Shown: positions 1 to 9,300 of the stretch, piece by piece
Layout: every line of letters starts with the position of its first letter
Numbering within the stretch: the stretch's first letter is position 1
DNA from: Malania oleifera
Lineage: Eukaryota > Streptophyta > Magnoliopsida > Santalales > Ximeniaceae
Direction: 5' to 3'
Length of the DNA: 64,000 nt
Assembly: GCF_029873635.1 (NCBI RefSeq)
Contig: NC_080422.1
Span: 972,001 to 1,036,000 of the forward strand
Translations under genes and position numbers: made by a program
The notes under the pieces: model-generated
Database searches by the model: none
What the model was told of the DNA's origin: nothing
Seen by the model: the letters and a program-made list of their open reading frames with translations, nothing else

Positions 1-185
1 CGTGGCGCAAACTCAAAACTACCTATGCCAACAAATCTAAAACTCGGATAAATAGTCTAATTGATTCCCTCACAAAGGTTAGTCAAGTAGGAAAGAGCAT
101 TTCTGAATTTATGCAAATTATTAAAACCATTATTGATGATCTTGCTATAATCGGGCACAATATGTGTAATGCCTCAACCTAAGTT

Positions 186-481
186 TGTTAGGGAGCACTG
201 CGTCTCTCCTTCTCCACCTTGACAAGATAACAGGGGGTGGGTCTTATCGAACTAATGACTGGCCTTACAGACCAACACGTGTCGTTTTTAGTGTGTTTTG
301 TCCTCACTCACACACTTCTTCAGAAAACTTCTCAGAAGGTCACCCATCCCAAGATTACTCCAAGTCAAGTACACTTAACCGTTGAGTTCTTATGAGAAGG
401 CTCCCGAAAATAAAAGTGCACCATGTTGATATTGGTAATAACATCTAATCCTTTTAAGCCTTTCTTCCACGAGGTATCACA
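186..481 (-). mobile_element. Cassandra TRIM solo LTR
   Basis: On the minus strand the segment starts TGTGATACCTCGTGG at 481 and ends CCCTAACA at 186, a 296-bp TG...CA unit. It carries the 5S-rRNA-derived block that defines Cassandra, a short non-autonomous retrotransposon. Only one LTR is present. The pentamer TAAGT occurs at 180-184 and 485-489, but offset by one and three bases from the ends, so the target duplication is only probable. Flanking gag sequence resumes on both sides, so this is a nested insertion. Confidence 0.8.
326..395 (-). other. 5S rRNA-derived segment inside the Cassandra LTR
   Basis: Read on the minus strand the segment keeps the order of 5S landmarks: GAACTC, then GTTAAGTG, then GGATGGGTGACC followed by TGAGAAGT. 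These correspond to the internal promoter boxes A and C of 5S genes. The rest is diverged and shortened, so this is not a 5S gene. In Cassandra this block is thought to supply RNA polymerase III promoter sequence. Confidence 0.8.
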
Positions 482-1059
482 ATATAAGTGATGGAGAAAT
501 AGTGGTACATACGCTCAATAGTCTCACCAATGATTACAAAGAACTCAAAGTTGCCTTACGTGCAAGAGAATCACCCATCTCTTTTGAAGAATTAGTAGAA
601 AAACTCATGGACTATGAAACGAGCCTCAAGCAATTACACTCTACAGACTCTCATATCACTGCCTAATATTCACAAAAGCAACACAGCAAGAAAGGCAGAA
701 ACGACACTTTCAATTCCTTTCCAAACTAGTCTCGATTCAGAGGAAACAATAATGGCTACTCAGGGAACAACAACAATTAGGGAACAACAGAATTCCTACA
801 GAAACCGTGGCAACCCAAATTTTTCTAGCAGTTGACAAACTCAAGGACTCTTGTCAAACTACTCAAATCAGACTTGGCGGCCTAACTTCAATGGGAATCA
901 ACCTTGAGTTGTATGTCAATTATGTGAGAAGCCTGGTCATGTTGCCAAAGTATGCAGATCATGTTCCTTACCCATCACTTGGCCACAAGCCAACTTCACG
1001 ACTCATGACACTTCGAGCAATCAGTTAGGTTAGATAGTTGACTCCGAGGCATCTCATCA

Positions 1060-2300
1060 CATCACCTCAGATTTGCATAACCTATCCATTCACTATGAGT
1101 ATGGTGACAATGATGATATCATGATTGGAAATGGTAATAACGTTCCTATCACTCAAATTGGATTTACCACTCTTAATTCTTGTGATTCCAATTTCAAACT
1201 CAATAATGTTTTGTGTGCACCTAACATCAAGAAAAATATTCTTTCTGTCTCTCAATTTTGCTCTCAGAATAACACCTTTATTGAATTTTTTCTTGATATT
1301 TTTCTTGTGGAGTATCTAACCACAGGGGCATCCTTGGTGCGAGGCTGGAATAGAGGAAATGTTTATGAGTGGCTTACTTCAGTTAGCAGAACAACCTCTT
1401 CGCCACAACACTCGGCTCTCACAACAACCCTGTCCAGATCCAAACTTCCCATCATTAGTCTCTAGCATAGTCATCTTGTTCTTTATCAAATCATTGCATC
1501 TCATAAACTACCTTTCTCTAAGTCAAGTTCCTTGCCTCATCATTGTAATGCATGCTTATGTAATAAAAGTCACAAACTCCCTTTTGGTGTCTCGTCCTTA
1601 ACTTGTTCTAGACCTTTGGAAACTCTATTTATGGATGTTTGGGGTCTTGCTCTTCTCTCCTCCTTTGATAATTTTCACTATTACGTTATTTTTGTGGATT
1701 ACTTTACTAAATATACTTGGCTATATCCTATCAAGAAAAAATCGGATGTTACTTCTGTATTTGAACGATTTAAATCTCTTGTTGAAAATTATTTTTCTAC
1801 AAAGATTAAAACAATTTATACAGATAGAAATGGCGAAGCCACCAATCTCGGACATTTTCTCTCACGAGTTGGTATTCAACATCTCAAATCTCCTCCCCAT
1901 ACCCCAGAACATGTCAGCACGGCTGAGCGTAAACATTGCGATGTTGTTGAAACTACATTAGCCTTGCTACATCATGCATCTGTTCCACTCAAATATTGGT
2001 CCTTAGCAATTTAAGCCGTCGTTTACCTTATCAAATGAATGCCCTCTCCGGTAACATGTAACCAATCTCCATTCTCTCATCTCTTTAAGCAATCACCTAA
2101 TTATTTATCCTTAAAAATATTTGGCTATCTGTGTTATCCATGGTTGCGTCCCTACACCTCTCACAAACTCCAACCATGGTCCCATCCTTGTATATTCGTT
2201 GGCTACTCAACTCCACATCATGCCTATATGTGTCTTGATCCCTCCACCAATAAACTCTACATCTCTAGACATGTTGTTTTTTGTGGAACACACATTTCCC
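1060..2300 (+). pseudogene. copia protease tail and integrase remnant
   Basis: A gag-pre-integrase zinc region (His-His near 1467-1500, Cys-Cys near 1545-1560) precedes an integrase core from about 1620. Recognisable stretches are YVIFVDYFTKYTWLYPIK near 1681-1735, the second acidic block IYTDRNGE near 1815-1840, and the third region STAERKHCDV near 1915-1945, where the usual glutamate context is altered. The enzyme would join element cDNA to host DNA. Frame changes near 1465-1530 and stops after 2012 show it cannot work. Confidence 0.85.
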
Positions 2301-2744
2301 CTTTAGAATATCAAGTCTCACACCGCATCACCTTTCATTTTACCTTCCTTCACCTATTGGTTATCTAATTCAACTCAGGTGTCCACTCCTACAACTTCTC
2401 TTAATCACCTCCAAGTGCCTGTCACCTCCATCCTTTGAGTTGAATCTATATCTCCTCCTCTTACTTCTACTTCACATGGTGAGTCTTCTCCTTATCATAG
2501 TGAATCTCCCCACCAAGCCATTTCATCCTCGGGGCCCTCCTCCATGCCTCCACCATCGGATGCATCAACTCCTTCCCAGGTAAGTATTTCATCTGCAATT
2601 CCAACACAACCTCATCCTTATAATACTAGTCCACGAAATAACATTACAAATCCAAAACGTTTCTTTGATCTTCACACAATCACCACCACTCCCTCCACTA
2701 TTGAACCTTCCACGTTCAAACAGGCCCAGCAGCACCTCTCCTGG

Positions 2745-4246
2745 CGACAAGCCATGAGCGACGAATAGAATGCCTTACTCTCCAATCACACATGGTCTCT
2801 TGTTCCACGCAATCCTACACAAAACGTTATTGGGTGTAAGTTGGTCTATAGGGTTAAGAAAAATCCTGATGGGTCCATAGCTTGTTATAAAGCTCGCTTA
2901 GTGGCTAAAGGTTTCCATCAATGACCTGGGATAGATTTTTCTGAAACCTACAGCCCAATTGTCAAACCTACAACTGTTCGATTATTACTTCCTCTTGTTG
3001 TGACTAATGATTGGCCTATTTGCCAACTGGATGTAAATAATGCATTCTTGCAGGGCTTTTTATCTGAGGCGGTTTTCATGGATTTTTCCCCTAGCTTCAC
3101 CAACCCCGATCTTCTTGATCATGTCTGTTGCTTACACAAGGCCATATATGGGCTTCAACAAGTACCTTGCGCATGGTACCATGAACTTCGCAATTTTTTT
3201 TATCTCGGTAGGCTTCACCAACTCTCAGTCGGATACCTCCTTGTTTATGCTTCACTTTTCCAGCACAGTTCTTTATCTATTTTTTATGTGGATGACATCA
3301 TCGTCACTACATCCTCTGTTGCTCATGTGACTGCCTTCATCACCAATATTTCCAAACGAATCTCTCTTAAGGATCTTGGTAATCTCACATATTTTCTTGG
3401 GATTGAAGCTCACTTTACCTTTAACAGTTTGTTTTCGTCTCAAAGGAAATATATCCAAGACCTATTGCATCGAGTTAACCTGGACCATGCCAAGCCTGTC
3501 TCTACCCCTCTTGCAACTACTGAACCTCTCATATTGTCGGATGACTCTCCACCAACTGATGCTACTTTGTATCGTCAAACTCTTGGGTCGTTACAATATC
3601 TCTTATTGACACGTCCTGACGTGTCCTTTGCCATTAACAAGTTATCTCAATTCATGCATTCTCCTTCCACTCTTCATTGGTCTGCAGTTAAATGCTTGCT
3701 CCTCTATCTGGTTGGAACTCTTGACTTTGGCATCATGATTCGCAAAAAATCACCACAGATGCTTCATGCCTTTGTCGATGCTGATTGGGCTGGTGATCCT
3801 AATGATCAGACTTCAACCTCTACTTATGTTCTTTTTCTTGCCGCCAATCCCATCTCTTGGAGTTCTAAAAAGCAAAAGTCTGTCACTCGCTCCTCCACCG
3901 AGGCCGAATACCGAGTCATCGCCTCTAATGTAGTTGAAATAAATTGGGTAATGAATCTTCTTCAAGAGCTGTGTGTACCTGTAACTTCTACTCCGGTCAT
4001 TTAATGTGATAATGTGAGTGCTACTTATGTCTATGCCAATCCAGTCTTTCATTCTCGAATGAAACACATCGTTATCGACTTCCACTTTGTTCGCGATCAA
4101 GTTGCTATAGGTTGTCTACACGTTTCTCATGTTCATACTTTTGATCAACTAGCTGACTCTCTTACCAAGCCGCTACCCCGATTCTCCTTTCTTTCTTATC
4201 GAACCAAGATTGGTGTCCTCAACGGACAGTCAATCTTGCGGGGGCA
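2745..4246 (+). pseudogene. copia reverse transcriptase and RNase H remnant
   Basis: From 2745 the wording LSWRQAMSDE starts the copia reverse transcriptase. The catalytic YVDD is at 3284-3295. RNase H follows with FVDADWAGD near 3770 and SSTEAEYR near 3893. In-frame stops occur at 2766 (TAG), 2922 (TGA) and 4002 (TAA), and some 60-80 residues are missing or shifted around 3190-3240. The longest open stretch is about 334 codons from 3000. Homology is clear, and function is lost. Confidence 0.9.
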
Positions 4247-4440
4247 TGATAAGTCAACACCTACCGTTGCTCCTCCGATCAAGTCGTCAATCATTCCACC
4301 GGTCAAGTCTCCATTATCTCTGTGAATCTTGGCTGAGATTACTCTAAATTCACTGTGTATAGCTCCCACATTCATCATTGATTATTTTTAAAAAGCCATG
4401 TATAGCAATATGTTATTAAGAAGAAAATATAAAAAAATTA
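4247..4440 (+). repeat. copia 3' LTR (probable, end uncertain)
   Basis: The sequence starts TGATAAGTC directly after the purine tract CTTGCGGGGGCA. With no second copy in the window the 3' limit cannot be fixed; 4440 is a guess from where sequence character changes. Confidence 0.5.
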
Positions 4441-4554
4441 ATAATTCTCTTCAGAAACTTGTATATCAGACAACCAATCAAAATGAGAACTAGTAGTTTT
4501 TGATAAATCAAAAACGAAAGCGCACAAGGGAGTAAATGAACAAAATAACCCAAC

Positions 4555-4882
4555 CTCTCTGAAGTTATTGAAAAGCCAATTGCGGAATCACATTTCCACG
4601 GGTGGGAAATATCTGGTCCCCTTGGGCGGATTGACGTCGATCTTTTGCATAAAATCAGAGGCTGGCGAACGGCCAGAGCCGCAATTGTCGTCCGCATTTG
4701 AGGTCGTGGCAGGCGTTGGAGACGGCAATGGCGAAGTTTTAGAAGAGTGGCGTCTGGAGTTTGTGGATGGAGAGTAGTTGGGAAAGGAAAATCTGCAGGA
4801 GCGGAGTGGTAGAGAAGAGAGAGGTGATGGGGGTGACGATGGTGGAGAGGGCGGGACGTGGTAAATTAAAAAATGCTCAACA
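4555..4882 (-). pseudogene. exon 1 remnant of organellar histidyl-tRNA synthetase
   Basis: The minus strand reads a Ser/Pro-rich, transit-peptide-like segment (SRRHSSKTSPLPSPTP) followed by MQKIDVNPPKGTR, YFPPVEM, a TGA stop, then FRNWLFNNFREV. This matches the start of the plant organellar/prokaryotic-type histidyl-tRNA synthetase, where the stop would be an arginine (MRLRNWLFN); CGA to TGA is a single CpG transition. After GAG at 4555 comes GTTGGG, a plausible splice donor. The enzyme charges tRNA-His in plastids and mitochondria. No further exons lie in the window; they could be left of it beyond the copia element. No start codon is visible, since the SINE abuts the 5' side. It could be a gene fragment or the ruined end of a real locus. 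Confidence 0.75.
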
Positions 4883-4893
4883 AAGTAGCTTTC

Positions 4894-5155
4894 TTTTTTT
4901 TTTTTTTTTCTTTTTTTTTTATTACGTCGGGTTCCTCTCATCCTTATCACCATTAGCGGACACTCCCCTTCGTGGCACACAACCTAGCATAGAGCTTGGC
5001 GGGACTGACGAGAGAGACTAATCCCATGCTTATGTGCACGATGCCCTCCACAAATCGCGGATGTGCACTCGGAATGGCAGGATTCGAACTCTCAACTTCT
5101 CCATCAAGCGGCCTACGAGAATCCGTCCTTACCACCCGAGCTTATGCTTGGGGGC
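4894..5155 (-). mobile_element. tRNA-derived SINE with poly(A) tail
   Basis: On the minus strand an A-box-like AGCTCGGGTGGTAAGG (about 5128-5143) and a B box GAGTTCGAATCC (about 5080-5091) are 45 bp apart, as in tRNA-derived SINEs. The unit ends in a long A-rich tail (T-run at 4893-4920 on the plus strand). An imperfect 15-bp duplication beginning AAGTAG lies at 4883 and 5156, giving a 262-bp element. The body matches no tRNA gene: no acceptor stem can be folded. It would have relied on LINE enzymes to move. Confidence 0.8.
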
Positions 5156-5170
5156 AAGTAGTGTTCTTTT

Positions 5171-6306
5171 GCCTCATGAAAAAAACGCTACATGAACCCA
5201 AAAAATATAATATTTTTTAATCTGTTACATCATGTTCCAATTAAAAAATGTTAAGATGAACAACATTTTTGATTGACTAAAGTCGCATGAATATTTTTTA
5301 AATAATATTAAATTAAAAAAAAAAAAACTCAATGTTTGTTAAGTGAAATAGGGCAAAAAGTTACACATGATGAATATATATAATTATAAAAATAATTTTT
5401 ATTTTGTGTACTGAATATAAGTTAATTTTGTTACTAAAAGAATGTTTAATATTTATTAAAAGTTAAAAAATTTGTGAACTACATTATTTTTAACTTTTTG
5501 TGAAGTTTTTGATATTTTATTAATTTTATATTACACGTTTATACATTTTATTTTTTATTTTCATAATTAAATCAAATTTAATTGAATTAAACTCAAGCTT
5601 AATAATTATAAAATTAACGAACTTTTAAAATTGAGTTTTAGTTCAAGCTGAATTAAATTACATTCAAACAGCCAAAAAAATCATTTATGCAGCGAAAGGA
5701 ATTTGTATTGCACTTTAAAGTCAACATTCTTCTAAAAAATTTTTATTGCAACAAGCCAGAGAATTGCCTGCCCACCTATCACGTCACACAAGCAAGGTAA
5801 TCTCACACAAACTTTAGTAACATTTTTAACAAAGAGAACACAACAATCCATGATACCTAGGTTTCTTTCTACTCCTCACTCCCTTAAGCAAGATAGAACC
5901 AAATGCTCCCTAATAGGAAGGAGGTCGCAATTATTTCGAATTAATTCTTCAGAATATTTCCTTAATAATGATAATAATAATAATAATAAAGATCTTCAAA
6001 ATATTTGAAGGTAACAAAAAATTTCTAAGAAACAGATACACGATGAAGTCATTCCAGTGGTTATAATAATTATTTCACTATGTAGCCAGTTAAAATTGCT
6101 GCCTTCTTTTTCTTCTCATATCTCTCTCGCCAAACATCCCTGACCCAGAAGTCCAAAAAATTCTCAACAGAGCAACCAATTGAAGATCTGTTACTTTGCG
6201 CAACCCACCACCGAGCAACGGGAGCAAGCCTGTGGTATGTAGTATTTACATCGTACTTCCAAAAGACACAGAGAACAAAAACTATTGAATGGAACATGTC
6301 ATCTCA
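5171..6306. other. AT-rich intergenic stretch, no gene seen
   Basis: About 1.1 kb of AT-rich DNA separates the SINE from the 3' end of the hydrolase gene. It has short A and T runs, an (AAT)n stretch near 5970-5990 and no open frame with recognisable wording. Its right part should contain the 3' UTR and poly(A) signals of the minus-strand hydrolase gene. Confidence 0.6.
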
Positions 6307-9300
6307 TCATTCCGTTAGAGAATCAGCAAGTGATGGTATCTCTCCCGTATCTCCATCAATGGAAGCAACTTGGTCCACTTCCAATTCCATGGTGGCGCTG
6401 TTAACTGGACCTTGCGGTGTTCCAAAAAGTGCAGTGAATATCTGTCTGTGACATTCATCGCAGAAAAAGAAATAGGAAAAATGGCCCTCATCTGGGAGCT
6501 TATACAAAACGGCTTCTGGTAGAACCCGCCCCACGTAGTCCATCATTGATGGTGGAACCACCCCATCATCCATTCCCTGTTCAAAATTCAGCCAAAAAAA
6601 TAGCCATAATAGAAGAATCACAATCTTAGATCTAGTATTTGTATCATGACTTCATATAAATAGATAATGAGAGAACACCCCCAAAAAAAAAAAAAAACCT
6701 GGTCAATTCGACTAATAGGGATGCATGACCCTGACCTCGTTTCGTGATTCCCTTTATCAGCCCCAATCATGTCAGGCCCACATGGTTTTTTTCACCATCA
6801 TTCTGGTTGATCCCAGCTGAGTCTTTGTGAAATTTTCAACAGCATACTAACTCAAAACACCACAAAAACCCAAGAAGGAAAAAAACTAAAAATAGAAAAA
6901 ATAGCAGGAGTGGATTCTCAAATTTTATAACCCACACCTTACAGTCTCTTCTGGATGAATGTAGAAAAGGAAAGGACACTACATGGCAATGCACAAGACA
7001 TTTTTGCAAGTTTGCTCTGCAGTACTTGCACCTTTTTTTTTTTTTTGGTACAACCATTATTTGCGCTCTGAATTACCAATGCATTGGGCAAAGTATGCAC
7101 TGAAGGAGTCCCAATATGAAATAACACAAGTTGGTAATTTATCCTAATTAAGTATACTAAATTAATCTGAGCCTTGGAAAGTTAAATAATATTTACATAA
7201 ATTTCACATTCATCTTCCAAGCAGGAGAAAAAATTAAGTGACAAGGAAGATATGTGATACCTGCCATATGTGTATTGGGCCTTGAAATCCTGTCAATTCA
7301 CATTCTGTCTGACCGTACATGGACTTGAGCCAAGGAAGAATACCTTTTCCATGGCACTTCCTCTGCACCTGAAGATCCCTCAAGCTAAAACCCCACTTGG
7401 ACACCTGCAGTGCAGCTTCCTCAATAAATGGTGTTGCATTTCCCTGGCGGATGGATTCCTCCACATCCCTATGCCAAAACTCTTCAAACGTTGGCTCATC
7501 AATTAGAATATTGTCCTGAAAAAAATAGAGATTGCGTTCTGTAAGTCCTCATAAAAATTAATAGCTAAAATTTTCATTATAGCTGACCACCAATCATTTA
7601 TGTATGGATTAGAACCTTTAATTGTCTGCTTAATAAGTTCATCACAGAGAACTTTATACACTGTTCCCATAATTATGTAATTATACTAAACAACAAACAG
7701 ATAAATAAATAAATGTCCTGCGGTAGTTAGTCAATGAGTCAGTTTTGCAGACAAATGGAGGAATCAAGAAGCTCAACAAGAATTAGCAAATTAAAATTAA
7801 TACAACATCTTGAAATTTAACTGCCAATGGCTGCATAAATAACTGCCCTTTGCCAGCTCCGCATTCATATTCTTATGAGAACAAGTCATCCCCCCCCTCC
7901 CGAAAAAAAAAGGTAGCTTATAGTTGGTGAACTCAAGACTTTCCTAATTAGATGCAAGGGTTTGAGCCTTGGGGTCTATGACTTTTCAATTAAGACTAAA
8001 CCCCAGAATTTCAACAGAGAAGGGTAGGGGGTAGGGGGTAGGGGGTAGGGGGTAGAGGGGGGGGGGGGGGGGGGCTATTATCCCAGTGGATTAGTCAAAC
8101 TCCCAAAAGGCCTCAGACACCATCACATTAAAACAAAAAATCATGGGGTTCCATTGCCCTGGTCACCATTTTGCAAAGAAAACATACAACAACAACAAAA
8201 TCAAGCCTTAGTCTCACTAAGTGGGGTTGGCTATATGTATCTTTTTCCACCAATTTATGCGATCATGGACCATTTCTTTTGATAAATTCAAAGATATTAA
8301 ATCCTTACTATCTCCTTTCAAGTTATTTGAGGTCTACCCCTACCCCTTTAACTGCCCCCTCACAGTAACTAAGTCACTCTTCCTCACAAGTGCACTATGT
8401 GGTCCACGTTGCAAGTGTCCATACCATCTAAGTCGTCTCTCCCTTATCTTATCTTCTATAGGAGCTACACCTAACTTACCACAAATATGTTTATTTCTTA
8501 ATTTATCTTTCAATGTTATACCAGTTATCCATCTAAACATTCTCATCTCGACAACTTTTATTTTTTTGGATATTATGTTTTATAAAACATATAGCATAGT
8601 TGGTCTTATAGCTGTCCTATAAAACTTCCCTTTCAATGTTAAGGGTATTCTACGATCACATAGCACACTTGAAACACTTTTCCGTTTTACCCAACCTACT
8701 ATAACTTCATGCATTACATCATCTTCAATTTCTCCTTCAGCTTGCATAATAGATCCAAGGTATCGAAATCTACAAGTGCTATTTATTTCTTCATCATCAA
8801 GTTTAACTTTGTCTCCAATATTCCTCTAATCATTACTAAAATTACATTTCATATATTCTGTTTTATTTCTACTTATCCTAAAATTTCTAGATTCCAAAAC
8901 TTCTCTCCATAATTCTAACTCAACCTCTATTCCGTCCCTAATTTCGTCAAATAATACAATATCATCTGAAAACAACATACACCATGGAACCTCCTTTTGA
9001 ATACTCTTAATCAATTGCTCCATCACTAAAGCAAAAAGATAAGAACTCAAAGCAGATCCTTGATGTACACCTATGGTAATTAGAAATTCTCTAGTTTCTC
9101 CATCTATAGTCTTTACACTAGTCATTACTCCATCGTACATATCCTTAATGACATCAATATACCTACAACATACACCTTTTTTTTCTAAAACCCACCATAG
9201 AACTTCCCTAGGTATCCTATCATATGCTTTTTCAAGGTCAATAAATATCATATGCAAGTCCCTCTTCTTTTCCCTAGACTTTCCATTAATCTTCTTAAAA

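Larger units (their letters stand above)
1..1027 (+). pseudogene. copia gag remnant
   Basis: The stretch around 1-180 and 490-640 reads as copia gag in shifting frames, including a recognisable segment SFEELVEKLMDYE near 580-618. Such gag proteins form the cytoplasmic particle that packages element RNA. The coding sequence is interrupted at about 185 by a Cassandra LTR, resumes at about 485, and a zinc-knuckle-like region near 920-965 is degraded. No continuous reading frame survives. Confidence 0.75.
1..4440 (+). mobile_element. Ty1/copia LTR retrotransposon, decayed, 5' end outside the window
   Basis: Remnants of gag, protease, integrase, reverse transcriptase and RNase H follow one another on the plus strand in the order typical of Ty1/copia (integrase before reverse transcriptase). 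The 5' LTR and primer-binding site lie left of the window. A G-rich tract at 4238-4246 followed by TGATAAGTC at 4247 marks the likely polypurine tract and start of the 3' LTR. The RNase H wording (SWSSKKQKSVTRSSTEAEYR) resembles the Ale group, which is an impression rather than a phylogeny. The frame is broken many times, so the copy is dead. Its right end lies near the histidyl-tRNA synthetase remnant and may sit in what was that gene's first intron. Confidence 0.9.

Noticed and set aside
326..395. 5S rRNA gene
   Set aside because: Too short and too diverged, and embedded in a TG...CA unit of Cassandra type.
4588..4980. Lys-rich open frame as a complete small protein
   Set aside because: The Lys run is the SINE poly(A) tail read through; only the C-terminal part has homology, to histidyl-tRNA synthetase.
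5080..5143. tRNA gene on the minus strand
   Set aside because: A and B boxes are present but no acceptor or anticodon stems fold; an A-rich tail and flanking duplication show a SINE.
8021..8074. Interstitial telomere repeat
   Set aside because: The unit is GGGGGTA, not the plant TTTAGGG, and it grades into a plain G-run.
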